Of a stretch of DNA of 64,000 bases, positions 25,782-34,011 are shown piece after piece. The DNA is from Pararhodobacter sp. SW119 (GTDB lineage Bacteria; Pseudomonadota; Alphaproteobacteria; Rhodobacterales; Rhodobacteraceae). A program made the translations under genes and the position numbers. How positions within the stretch are numbered: the stretch's first letter is position 1; the number at the start of each line of letters is the position of its first letter. Below the pieces are notes generated by a model, which was not told the origin of the DNA, searched no databases, and worked only from the letters and a program-made list of their open reading frames with translations. The stretch covers positions 62,001-126,000 of the forward strand of contig NZ_JADDJF010000001.1 in NCBI RefSeq assembly GCF_017811755.1, in the 5' to 3' direction.

Positions 25782-26482
25782 CGCCAGTTCACGTCGCCCA
25801 GAAAGATGTATCCGGCGCCATAGATGGTCTTGATCAAACGGGGGTTGCGCGGATCCTCGCGCAGCTTCGTGCGCAGCCGCGAGATCCGCACGTCCATTGC
25901 CCGATCGAAGCTTTCGCCGGCCGCGCCGCCCAGGCTTTCCTGCATCTGCGCCCGCGTAATCAGCCGCTTCGGCATTTCCAGGAAAAGCCGCAAAACCTCC
26001 CCCTCGGCATGGCTGAAGGGCACCTCGCTGCCGTCCGCGGCAAGCAGGACGTAGCGGTCGAAATGGGCCTGCCATCCATTGAAGCTGGCCACCATCGGTG
26101 CTTCTGCGCCAACTCCGCGCGACTTGCGCAGCCGGGCACGGATGCGGGCCACGACCTCGGCGGGTTCGAACGGTTTGATGATGTAGTCGTCGGCGCCGAG
26201 TTCCAGCCCCGTCACCCGGTCATAGACGTTCGACCGGCCTGAGATGATTATGATCGTGGCGCCGGACTCCAGCGCCAGACGATGCACCAGCGCCAGGCCG
26301 TCACGGTCTGGCAGGCCCAGATCGACCAGGCAGACATCGGGGGTGGTGCGCTTGAGCGCGGCTTCGAACTCTGTCGCGCGCGCATAGGCTGTGGTCCGGA
26401 AACCCGCGTCGGACAGGGCATCGGCGAGCATGCGCCTGATCTCCGCCTCGTCGTCGAGGATCGCGACATGGGGCTGGTGCAT
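25778..26482 (-). CDS. OmpR-family DNA-binding response regulator
   Basis: 234 residues. The receiver domain has HVAILDDEAEIRRML (acidic pocket), phospho-acceptor Asp in CLVDLGLPDRDGL and KPFEP; the C-terminal winged helix shows SHAEGEVLRLFLEMPKRLITRAQM and DRAMDVRISRLRTKLREDPRNPRLIKTIYGAGYIF. It is 8 nt downstream of the hybrid kinase gene on the same strand, so the two form a two-component pair. Target genes are unknown; adjacency to the flagellar operon may be fortuitous. Confidence 0.95.
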   Translation of the reverse strand: MHQPHVAILDDEAEIRRMLADALSDAGFRTTAYARATEFEAALKRTTPDVCLVDLGLPDRDGLALVHRLALESGATIIIISGRSNVYDRVTGLELGADDYIIKPFEPAEVVARIRARLRKSRGVGAEAPMVASFNGWQAHFDRYVLLAADGSEVPFSHAEGEVLRLFLEMPKRLITRAQMQESLGGAAGESFDRAMDVRISRLRTKLREDPRNPRLIKTIYGAGYIFLGDVNWR

Positions 26483-26490
26483 CGTCTCTC

Positions 26491-28449
26491 CTATTCCGCG
26501 GCGGCGCGCGGTGTGGCGGTGCAGTGCGCCAGAAAGCGGCGCAGGTCCCCAGGCTCGAACGGTTTGCGCAGGACCGGAAACTCCCGCGCCGCCTCGTCGT
26601 GCAGCGGATCGTTTGGCGGCAGCGAGGTCATCAGCCCCATTGCCACTTCCGGCAGCTGCGTCCGCAGCGCACGCAGCAGGTCGAGGCCGGTCTCCTCCGC
26701 GCCCAGATGTATGTCCGAAAGGACCAGCCCCAGCCCGTCCAGCGCCGCCAGCGCGCGCGCATCGGTGGCGTTTTCCGCCTCTACCACGCTATGGCCGGCG
26801 GCGCACAGCAATTCGCGCGTGTTGGCGCGGATATCCGGGTCATCCTCGACAAGCAGGATCAGAAGCGGCGGCAGGCGCTGATCGGCGGGTTTGAGCGGCA
26901 GGCGCAAGGTCACCCGCGCGCCGCCCTCGGCCCGGTTCGCAAGGCGCAGGCTGCCACCCGCCAGCGAAGTCTGGTCGAAGACCATCGCCAGCCCGAGGCC
27001 TGAACCCTCGCCGCCCTTGGTGGTGAAAAACGGCTCGGTGCCGTGCCGTAGCGCCTCTTCGCTGAATCCGGGTCCCGTATCCTCGACGGTGATTTCCAGC
27101 CAGGTATCGCGTCGTCGCTGTACAACCAGACGGATGGTCCCGCCGGTCGCGCCGATCGCGTCGCGCGCATTCAGGATCAGGTTCAGCAGGCTGTCCTGCA
27201 GCGCGCCGGGGTCGAGCAGGACCGATTCGAGGTCGGCTTCCATCGAGATCAGCAATTCGGTCTGGGCGGGCAACGAGGGACGCGCCATCATCCGCAGGTC
27301 GTCCAGAAGAAGGCGCAGGTCCACCGGCTCGGCGTGCAGTTCCCGATGACCGGAAATGGCGCCGATGCGTTCCAGAAGCGCGCCGCCCCGACGCGCGGCT
27401 CCGACCGTGGCGCGGGCGATATCTGTGGCTTCCCGGGGCAGGCCGGGCAGGCGCGACAACCGTCCCTGAAGCCCTAGGATGATGGTCAGAAGATTGGCGA
27501 AGTCATGCGCCAGACCGGAGGTGAGTTGTGCCGCGAGTTCGCGCTTGCGCGTCTGCATCAGCGCCGCGCGCGCCTGCGTTTCCTCGGTGATGTCGGTGGA
27601 CAGGATATAGACACCGCCACCGGCTTGTTGCCCTTCCGGCGTGGTCACGACGGGGTCGGGGGTCAGCGCCACGCGGATGCGCCGCCCGCTGACTTCGTGC
27701 GTGATCTCGCAGACCGCCGCTTCGCCGGCCAGCGCCCGGTCCAGATAGGGACGGATGCGGCCGAAGGTGTCAGGGTCAAGCGCCACCGCGGCGTGCAGCC
27801 CGACGGCATCGTCCGGCGTGCCCGGCATCACGGTCGAGAGTCTGCGATTGGAATAGGTATAGACCAGGTCGCGGTTCACATGGGCGATGTGGGCGGGCAT
27901 CATCTCGGTCGTCAGCCGGGTGCGCGCCTCGATCTCGGTCAGTTCGCGCTTGGCTTCGGCCAGCGCCGCGTTCGTCGAGGCCAGTTCCCGGTTGGCCAGG
28001 CTGAGCCGCTCTGCATGGGCGAAAAGCTGGCCCGAGAGCTCCTCGGACCGGGCGCGGAGCAGTTGTTCCTGCAGCTTGATCTCGGTGATGTCGGTATAGA
28101 CCGTGACCCAGCCCCCCTGCGGCAGCGGCGCCCCTTCGACGCTGATCCAGCGTCCGTTGGCGCGCTGGCGCTCCATGTAATGCGGCTGGAAGGCGCGTGC
28201 GGCATCGACGCGGGTGCGAACCGCGGCCTCGGCGTCGGACTGCGGCCCGTATTCGCCGCGCATGACCAGATAGCGGATCGTGTCCTCGAAGGCGGCACCG
28301 GGGGTGACCAGCCAGTCAGGCAGACTGAACATCTCTTGGTAGCGCTGGTTGCAGACGGCAAGCCGCAGGTCGCGGTCGAAGATCGACAACGCCTGCTGGA
28401 TCAGGTTCAACCCTGCGCGGGTCAGCTTGTCGGTCGTTTCCTGGCTCAC
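26491..28449 (-). CDS. Soluble PAS-containing hybrid sensor histidine kinase
   Basis: 652 residues from GTG 28447-28449. No membrane segment is seen, so it is cytoplasmic. Order: PAS-like domain with PAS7-type ALSIFDRDLRLAVCNQRYQEMFSLPDWL, a coiled coil (about 150-190), a second PAS (VNRDLVYTYSNRRLSTVMPG), the phospho-acceptor in LTSGLAHDFANLLTIILG, ATP-binding motifs NLILNARDAIG, VEDTGPGFSEEAL and GSGLGLAMV, and a C-terminal receiver (LLILLVEDDPDIRAN, Asp in VLSDIHLG, RKPFEP). The extra receiver implies a phosphorelay or self-regulation. Signal unknown. Confidence 0.92.
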   Translation of the reverse strand: MSQETTDKLTRAGLNLIQQALSIFDRDLRLAVCNQRYQEMFSLPDWLVTPGAAFEDTIRYLVMRGEYGPQSDAEAAVRTRVDAARAFQPHYMERQRANGRWISVEGAPLPQGGWVTVYTDITEIKLQEQLLRARSEELSGQLFAHAERLSLANRELASTNAALAEAKRELTEIEARTRLTTEMMPAHIAHVNRDLVYTYSNRRLSTVMPGTPDDAVGLHAAVALDPDTFGRIRPYLDRALAGEAAVCEITHEVSGRRIRVALTPDPVVTTPEGQQAGGGVYILSTDITEETQARAALMQTRKRELAAQLTSGLAHDFANLLTIILGLQGRLSRLPGLPREATDIARATVGAARRGGALLERIGAISGHRELHAEPVDLRLLLDDLRMMARPSLPAQTELLISMEADLESVLLDPGALQDSLLNLILNARDAIGATGGTIRLVVQRRRDTWLEITVEDTGPGFSEEALRHGTEPFFTTKGGEGSGLGLAMVFDQTSLAGGSLRLANRAEGGARVTLRLPLKPADQRLPPLLILLVEDDPDIRANTRELLCAAGHSVVEAENATDARALAALDGLGLVLSDIHLGAEETGLDLLRALRTQLPEVAMGLMTSLPPNDPLHDEAAREFPVLRKPFEPGDLRRFLAHCTATPRAAAE

Positions 28450-28505
28450 CTTCGGACGCTCTCCCCCGCGCGTAGGTATCGCAACGGTAGCGCCGGACGG
28501 CGGTC

Positions 28506-29042
28506 CTAGTCCAGAAATTCGTGCGGCTCTATCCCCCAGAGCGCGGCGCGCTCCACCCAGCCGCGATGGCCGTTGACGCCCAGCCGGCACCAGTCAGGCT
28601 CGCAGCGCAGAACCCGGGCCACGACGCCCACCTGCAGATGCGCGACCTCGGGGGCGTTCGACTGCGGCTGAGTGTGCATCGTCACCACCTCGTCTACGAT
28701 CAGCACGGTACGCACGCCCGACAGCAGCGAATGGTGCATCCAGCCGCCCTGACCCTCCATGTCCTCGATCCGGCGCCAGTTCTCGAATTCGGCGGTGACG
28801 CGCAGCGGCATGTTGCGATGGGTGAAAAGCCAGTCGATCCGATGCGTCTGCCCAGGGCCCCGGCGGGCGCGCCCCTCCGACGTCTTGAGCGAGACGTAGC
28901 GGGGCAGCGGCAAGCCCGTCTCGGGGCCGCGGCGCGGTTCGGCGGCGGCCGCCGCGCCCTGGGCAAGGGCTGGGCGCGCATCGGCGCCGATCATCAGAAG
29001 TCCCGTAACCAGTACGGCCGCCCAACCGGCTTTTGTCCACAT
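28506..29042 (-). CDS. SH3-domain exported protein
   Basis: 178 residues from ATG 29040-29042. Signal peptide MWTKAGWAAVLVTGLLMIGADARPALAQ, then two SH3-like repeats: YVSLKTSEGRARRGPGQTHRIDWLFTHRNMPLRVTAEFENWRRIEDMEGQGGWMHHSLLSG and a second ending WCRLGVNGHRGWVERAALWG. Bacterial SH3 domains of this type bind peptidoglycan in the periplasm. It is divergent from the hydroxyacid dehydrogenase gene (139-nt spacer) and separated from the kinase by 56 nt. Confidence 0.85.
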   Translation of the reverse strand: MWTKAGWAAVLVTGLLMIGADARPALAQGAAAAAEPRRGPETGLPLPRYVSLKTSEGRARRGPGQTHRIDWLFTHRNMPLRVTAEFENWRRIEDMEGQGGWMHHSLLSGVRTVLIVDEVVTMHTQPQSNAPEVAHLQVGVVARVLRCEPDWCRLGVNGHRGWVERAALWGIEPHEFLD

Positions 29043-29181
29043 GTCTCTGCCCGCTCTCCGACCCCTTGAGACCCGCCGCGACATTTTATTGCGTGCAGGC
29101 TGCGGGGGTTCTTGTGCCTCGTTTCCCGATGCGTCAGTCTGCCATCACGCGCCGAGACAGGAAAGCCCCCAGGAGGTTCCG

Positions 29182-30168
29182 ATGCCGCTGAAGCGTTTGA
29201 GTGTTGTCGTCACGCGACGCCTGCCCGACCCGGTCGAGACGCGCCTGAAAGAGCTTTTCAACGTCGAACTGCGCGACGAGGACACGCCCCTGTCGCGCGA
29301 GGAACTGGTGGGGGCGATGAAACGCGCCGACGTTCTGGTGCCGACGATCACCGACACGATCGACGGGGCGATGATCGGCCAGGCCGGCGACAAATTGAAG
29401 CTGATCGCGAATTACGGCGCCGGGGTCGACCATATCGACGTGCAGTCCGCCCGTCAGCGCGGCGTGCTGGTGTCGAACACGCCCGGGGTGGTGACCGAAG
29501 ATACCGCCGACATGACGCTGGCGCTGATGCTTGCGGTGACGCGCAGGATACCGCAAGGCCTGGCCGAGATGCAGGCCGGCGAATGGCATGGCTGGTCGCC
29601 GATGGCGCATCTGGGCAGCCGGATCGGTGGCAAGCGACTGGGCATCCTGGGCATGGGGCGGATCGGTCAGGCGGTGGCGCGGCGGGCGCAGGCGTTCGGT
29701 ATGCAGATCCACTATCACAACCGCAAGCGCTTGCGCCTCGAGGTCGAGGAACCGCTGGAGGCGACCTACTGGGAAAGCCTCGATCAGATGGTGGCGCGGA
29801 TGGACGTGATCTCGGTCAACTGTCCGCACACGCCGTCGACCTTCCACCTTCTCAATGCGCGGCGGCTGAAGCTGATGAAGCCGACGGCGGTGATCGTGAA
29901 CACGTCGCGGGGCGAGGTGATCGACGAGAACGCGCTGACACGGGCACTGCGCGCAAGCGAGTTGGCCGGGGCGGGGCTCGACGTTTACGAGCGTGGCTAC
30001 GACATCAATCCGCGCCTGCGCGAGTTGCCGAACGTGGTGCTGCTGCCGCATATGGGCTCGGCCACGCTGGAGGGGCGGATCGAGATGGGGGAGAAGGTGA
30101 TCCTGAACGTGAAGACCTTCGCCGACGGTCACCGCCCGCCGGACCAGGTGCTGCCGGGGATGCTGTAG
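29182..30168 (+). CDS. D-isomer-specific 2-hydroxyacid dehydrogenase (glyoxylate/hydroxypyruvate reductase-like)
   Basis: 328 residues from ATG 29182 with AGGAGG upstream. NAD-binding loop LGILGMGRIGQAVARRA, catalytic Arg in NTSRGEVIDE, Glu in DVYERGYDIN and His in LLPHMGSATLEGR are all present, so the enzyme should be active. The SVVVTRRLPDPVETRLKELF start resembles GyaR-type glyoxylate reductases; other 2-oxoacid substrates remain possible. It is convergent with the DEAD-box helicase gene across a 376-bp repeat-bearing spacer. Confidence 0.92.
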   Translation: MPLKRLSVVVTRRLPDPVETRLKELFNVELRDEDTPLSREELVGAMKRADVLVPTITDTIDGAMIGQAGDKLKLIANYGAGVDHIDVQSARQRGVLVSNTPGVVTEDTADMTLALMLAVTRRIPQGLAEMQAGEWHGWSPMAHLGSRIGGKRLGILGMGRIGQAVARRAQAFGMQIHYHNRKRLRLEVEEPLEATYWESLDQMVARMDVISVNCPHTPSTFHLLNARRLKLMKPTAVIVNTSRGEVIDENALTRALRASELAGAGLDVYERGYDINPRLRELPNVVLLPHMGSATLEGRIEMGEKVILNVKTFADGHRPPDQVLPGML

Positions 30169-30212
30169 CCCTCCGCCGGGGCTTTCGAAGCCTACCGGCA
30201 GGCTGCTGGCGA

Positions 30213-30245
30213 GCGTATGGCAAGTGGCTGGCAAGCGTATGGCAG
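30213..30245 (+). repeat. 11-bp-period tandem array, second locus (3 units)
   Basis: Units at 30213, 30224 and 30235: GCGTATGGCAA, GTGGCTGGCAA, GCGTATGGCAG; a degenerate unit GCTGCTGGCGA precedes at 30202. Same unit and period as 6920-6963. It lies 45 nt after the dehydrogenase stop. Confidence 0.75.
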
Positions 30246-30315
30246 TTCCGAACGGTGCGGCAGGGAATTGGCAAGGACTTTGCCGCCGGTGACCGGCTGT
30301 TGCTGGGGCGGGTCA

Positions 30316-30390
30316 GGGGGGCGCTGCCCCCCTCTTGGCTGCGCCAATTCACCCCCCGGGATATTTTCGGACAGGAAAAGTCCGGGGCGG
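30316..30390 (+). repeat. GC-rich triple-hairpin intergenic repeat, copy 2
   Basis: GGGGGGC (30316-30322) / GCCCCCC (30326-30332), then TTGGC-TGC-GCCAA, then ACCCCCCGGGATATTTTCGG closing with AAGTCCGGGG. Compared with copy 1 at 10412, the middle hairpin differs but keeps pairing, while the GATATTT-CGGACAGG core is conserved. The remaining spacer to 30544 has no gene. Confidence 0.7.
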
Positions 30391-30544
30391 TGAGGAGCGA
30401 CCGCCCTTGGCGGCGGGGCCTCTTTTCGCCGCGCGCGGAGCGCGCGGCGCCCGGCCCAACGCGAGGAAGGTTGTGCGCGAAGCGCGCACAGCCTGACGAG
30501 GGGCGGGAGTAGTTTTGGGAGCCTTGGTGGTGTGGGCTTAGAGG

Positions 30545-32848
30545 TCAGCCGCGGCGCGGGCGGTAGGGCGGTGTGCTGCCGTCGCCGGGGCCGGTGCGGC
30601 CGCGCGGTGGCTTGCCCTTGGCGCCGCGCGGCTTGGCGGGGCCGCCCTTGGCGTCCGTGCCCTTGCGGGCGCCGGCGCGCGGTTTCGCGCCGGGCCGGTC
30701 GAGCCGGGCCGAGGGGTCGAGGGCGGCTTTGCGCTCGGGTCGGGCCGGGGCGGCCGGCGCGGCGGGGCGAGGCTTGCGCGGGGTGGTGTCGGAGCCTTCG
30801 GGTCGCTTGCGCGGCGGATACTTCGCGCCCTCGGGGCTTGCGGCGGACTTGGGGCCGCGATGCGGGGGTTTGCCCGCACCCGGCGCCTTGCGACCGGCGA
30901 AGGGTTTTCCCGTGTCTTCGGGCCGGCGCGGGGCATTGTCGGTGGGCGGCGTGCGACGCGCGGAGCGGTCCGCGCCGGAGTCGGGGCGGGGGCGGGTGTC
31001 CGGTCGGGACGATGTCGCGGCCCGGTCTGCCGGTGCTGCGGCAGCCAGTTGGGGGCGCGGGGCGGGGCGGTCGGGCCGCGGCGCACTCTGCGGGGCATCC
31101 TTGCGCGCCTCGGGCTTGTCCTGGCGCGGGCTGCGTGCGTTGTCGGGGCAGCCTGGCCGCACGGCCGGCCGCGACTCTGTGCGTGCATCCGGGCGGGGGC
31201 CCGAGCGCGGCCCCGGACGCGCACCGCGGGGTTTTCCGGTGCTGCGTTCCGGGCGCGCGCCCCCGGACGGGGCGGCGCTTCGGGTGACCGAGATGTCCTG
31301 TTCCAGCTGCGCATCGTCCCCGAGGGCGTTGAAGAAGCGCGCCTCGGCGTCGGCGTGGAGCTGCACCAGCGTGGCGTCGTCGAGGATACGGATCGCGCCG
31401 ATGTCGTCGCGCGTCAGATCGCCCGCGCGGCACAGGAGCGGCAGCAGCCAGCGCGGCTCGGCCCGCTTGTCGCGGCCGATGTCGAGGCGCACCCAGAAAC
31501 TGCGCTCGAAGCTGGCGCGCGCGCGTTCGGCTGGCGCGGCATCGGTCACGGCGGCGATGTCCTCGGGGGCGGAGCGGGCGCTGAAGTACTGGCGCACGAC
31601 GCCCGCGGCCAATTCGCGGGGCGTGAAGCGTTCGATCAGCGCGGTGATCAGCGCGTGTTCCTCGGTCGTCTCGGGCGCGGTCAGGGCGTCGTCGGTGAAC
31701 AGCCGTTCGGTGTCGCGGGCGCTGACGTCGGCGGCGGTTGGCGCCGCGCCCCATTCCGCCGCGACACCCGCCTCGGACAGCAGCCGTTCGGTCTTGCGGC
31801 GCGCGCGGGTCGGCACGATCAGCGCACTGGTGCCCTTGCGCCCCGCGCGCCCGGTGCGGCCCGAGCGGTGCAGCAACGTTTCGGAATTGGACGGCAGGTC
31901 GGCATGGATGACCAGTTCCAGCCCCGGCAGGTCGATGCCGCGCGCCGCCACGTCGGTCGCGACGCAGACCCGCGCGCGGCCGTCGCGCATCGCCTGCAAC
32001 GCGCGCGCGCGTTCGTCCTGCGCCAGTTCGCCCGACAGCGGCACCACCGCGAAGCCGCGGTTCAGCAGGCGCGCGGTCAGGTGGTTCACCGTCGCCCGCG
32101 TCTTGCAGAAAACCAGCGCGTTCTTCGCCTCGTGGTATCGCAGGACGTTGACGATGGCGTTTTCGGCGTCTTCCTGGGCAACCGTCAGCGCGCGGTAGGC
32201 GATGTCGGCATGCGCCTCGTCCGAGGCGGCGGTGGTCACGCGCGCGGCGTCCTGCTGGAAGGTGCGGGCCAGCCGTTCGATCCCGTCCGAGACGGTGGCC
32301 GAGAACATCAGCGTGCGGCGCTCGGTCGGCAGGGCGGAGAGGATGAACTCCAGATCCTCGCGGAAGCCGAGGTCGAGCATCTCGTCGGCCTCGTCCAGAA
32401 CGACGGTGGCGATCAGCGCCGGGTCGAGCGAGGCGCGTTCCAGGTGATCGCGTAGCCGGCCGGGCGTGCCGACGACGATATGCGCGCCGCGCTCCAGCGT
32501 GCGCCGCTCGGTGCGGATGTCCATGCCGCCGACGCAGGAGGCGATGATCGCGCCAGCCTCGGCATAAAGCCATTCGAACTCGCGCCGGACCTGCAACGCC
32601 AGCTCGCGGGTCGGTGCGACGATCAGCGCGCGCGGCGTGTCCGCACGCGGCAGGGTGTCATCCTCGTCCAGCAGCGCCTGGGCCATGGCCAGGCCGAAGG
32701 CCACGGTCTTGCCCGAGCCGGTCTGCGCCGAGACCAGCAGGTCGCGCCCGGCCAGCGCCGGGTCCAGCACCGCCTCCTGCACCGGGGTCAGCGCGCCGAA
32801 GCCCTTTGCGTCGAGGGCGGCGGCAAGGGGGGCGGGAAAGGCAGGCAT
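30545..32848 (-). CDS. DEAD-box ATP-dependent RNA helicase with long basic tail
   Basis: 767 residues from ATG 32846-32848 (MPAFPAPLAAALDAKGFGALTPVQEAVL). Motifs: Q motif TPVQ, Walker A SAQTGSGKT, PTRELALQ, DEAD in VVLDEADEMLDLGF, SAT, and the helicase C-domain GRTGRAG with ATDVAARGIDLP. An RNA-binding DbpA-like domain follows (VRLDIGRDKRAEPRWLLPLLCRAG), then about 190 residues of Pro/Arg/Lys/Gly low complexity to the C-terminus, probably a disordered RNA-binding tail. DeaD/CsdA-like, so ribosome assembly or cold adaptation is likely. Confidence 0.92.
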   Translation of the reverse strand: MPAFPAPLAAALDAKGFGALTPVQEAVLDPALAGRDLLVSAQTGSGKTVAFGLAMAQALLDEDDTLPRADTPRALIVAPTRELALQVRREFEWLYAEAGAIIASCVGGMDIRTERRTLERGAHIVVGTPGRLRDHLERASLDPALIATVVLDEADEMLDLGFREDLEFILSALPTERRTLMFSATVSDGIERLARTFQQDAARVTTAASDEAHADIAYRALTVAQEDAENAIVNVLRYHEAKNALVFCKTRATVNHLTARLLNRGFAVVPLSGELAQDERARALQAMRDGRARVCVATDVAARGIDLPGLELVIHADLPSNSETLLHRSGRTGRAGRKGTSALIVPTRARRKTERLLSEAGVAAEWGAAPTAADVSARDTERLFTDDALTAPETTEEHALITALIERFTPRELAAGVVRQYFSARSAPEDIAAVTDAAPAERARASFERSFWVRLDIGRDKRAEPRWLLPLLCRAGDLTRDDIGAIRILDDATLVQLHADAEARFFNALGDDAQLEQDISVTRSAAPSGGARPERSTGKPRGARPGPRSGPRPDARTESRPAVRPGCPDNARSPRQDKPEARKDAPQSAPRPDRPAPRPQLAAAAPADRAATSSRPDTRPRPDSGADRSARRTPPTDNAPRRPEDTGKPFAGRKAPGAGKPPHRGPKSAASPEGAKYPPRKRPEGSDTTPRKPRPAAPAAPARPERKAALDPSARLDRPGAKPRAGARKGTDAKGGPAKPRGAKGKPPRGRTGPGDGSTPPYRPRRG

Positions 32849-33159
32849 GATGTCATCCGGCAAGCAGGGGTTCAGCGCGCGACTTACGCCGGGCGAGCGC
32901 CGAAGTATAGCGAAAACCGGCCGGTTTGCGCAGGGGGGTGCGCGGGCAGGGGCGGGCGTGCGCTTGGGCGCGGTGCGTTTGAAGGAAAGCAGGGGGCGTT
33001 CGGCAGCGCCCGTCCCGCTTTCCCGTGCGCGTCCCGGCGGCGCGGCCTTTAGTGGGGGCGGCGATGGGGCGGTGAACTTGCATTTGCAGGCGAACTGGCG
33101 CAGCGTTTCCGGAACGGGCGCGGGCGACGATCCCGCCGCCGCGCAAGGGAGGCGCAAGG
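32849..33159. other. Divergent intergenic region, helicase / cyclase
   Basis: 311 bp, very GC-rich, without a recognisable gene. Promoters for both flanking genes are expected. GGGAGGC at 33149-33155 is the ribosome site of the cyclase gene. TTGCATTTGCAG near 33078 is a short dyad. No repeat from the other families is present here. Confidence 0.4.
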
Positions 33160-33951
33160 ATGACGGCAAGCGAGACGCTGAAGGACCTGGGAGAGATGCT
33201 GCTGGCCGGGCGGATCGAGGTGGTGGATTGCACCGGGCTGCTGGGCCCGCAGACGCCGCTTCTGAAATTGCCGCCGGAGCTGGCCGTCGACACGCCCCCG
33301 GTGGAGATCCATCGGATCAGCGAATACGACGACAACGGCCCCTTCTGGGCCTGGAACTGGCTGAAGCTGGGCGAGCATTCGGGCACGCATTTCGATGCCC
33401 CGCACCACTGGATCACCGGGCGCGAGTTTCCCGACGGCTACACCGACACGCTGGATGTGCAGCGGGTGGTGGCGCCGGTCAACGTGATCGACTGTTCGAA
33501 GGAAGCCGCCGCGGACCCCGATTTCCTGCTGACCGCCGAGCATGTGAAGGCCTGGGAAGCCGAGCACGGTCCCATCGGCGCTGGCGAATGGGTGGTCCTG
33601 CGCAGTGACTGGGACAAGCGCGCGGGCGACGAGGCCGCCTTCCTGAACGCCGACGAGACCGGGCCGCACAGCCCCGGGCCGACGCTCGATTGCCTGGAAT
33701 ACCTGATCGCACGGGGCATCGTCGGTTGGGGCAGCCAGTGCATCGGTACCGATGCCGGGCAGGCGGCGGGCATGTCGCCGCCCTTTCCCGCCCACAACAT
33801 GCTGCACAAGAACAACATGTTCGGGCTGGCCTCGCTGGCCAACCTGGACCGGCTGCCGCCGAAGGGCGCGATCCTGATCGCGGCGCCGCTGAAGATCGCG
33901 CACGGCACCGGCTCGCCCATCAGGGCGCTGGCGCTGGTGCCGAGGGGCTGA
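33160..33951 (+). CDS. Cyclase / kynurenine-formamidase-like metal hydrolase
   Basis: 263 residues. The metal-binding signature of the cyclase superfamily, HSGTHFDAPHHW, is complete (HxGTHxDxPxH), with NVIDCS, WVVLRSDWDKR and the second-shell GIVGWGSQCIGTDAGQ downstream. Members hydrolyse N-formylkynurenine or other amides and lactones. It is 60 nt upstream of the indolepyruvate oxidoreductase genes on the same strand, so a role in degrading an aromatic amino-acid derivative is plausible but inferred. Cytoplasmic. Confidence 0.85.
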   Translation: MTASETLKDLGEMLLAGRIEVVDCTGLLGPQTPLLKLPPELAVDTPPVEIHRISEYDDNGPFWAWNWLKLGEHSGTHFDAPHHWITGREFPDGYTDTLDVQRVVAPVNVIDCSKEAAADPDFLLTAEHVKAWEAEHGPIGAGEWVVLRSDWDKRAGDEAAFLNADETGPHSPGPTLDCLEYLIARGIVGWGSQCIGTDAGQAAGMSPPFPAHNMLHKNNMFGLASLANLDRLPPKGAILIAAPLKIAHGTGSPIRALALVPRG

Positions 33952-34011
33952 GGCGGCCGGGACCCCCGCCGCACTCCCTTCCGTCCGCACGACCCCCGAG
34001 GCCGCTTCGAC

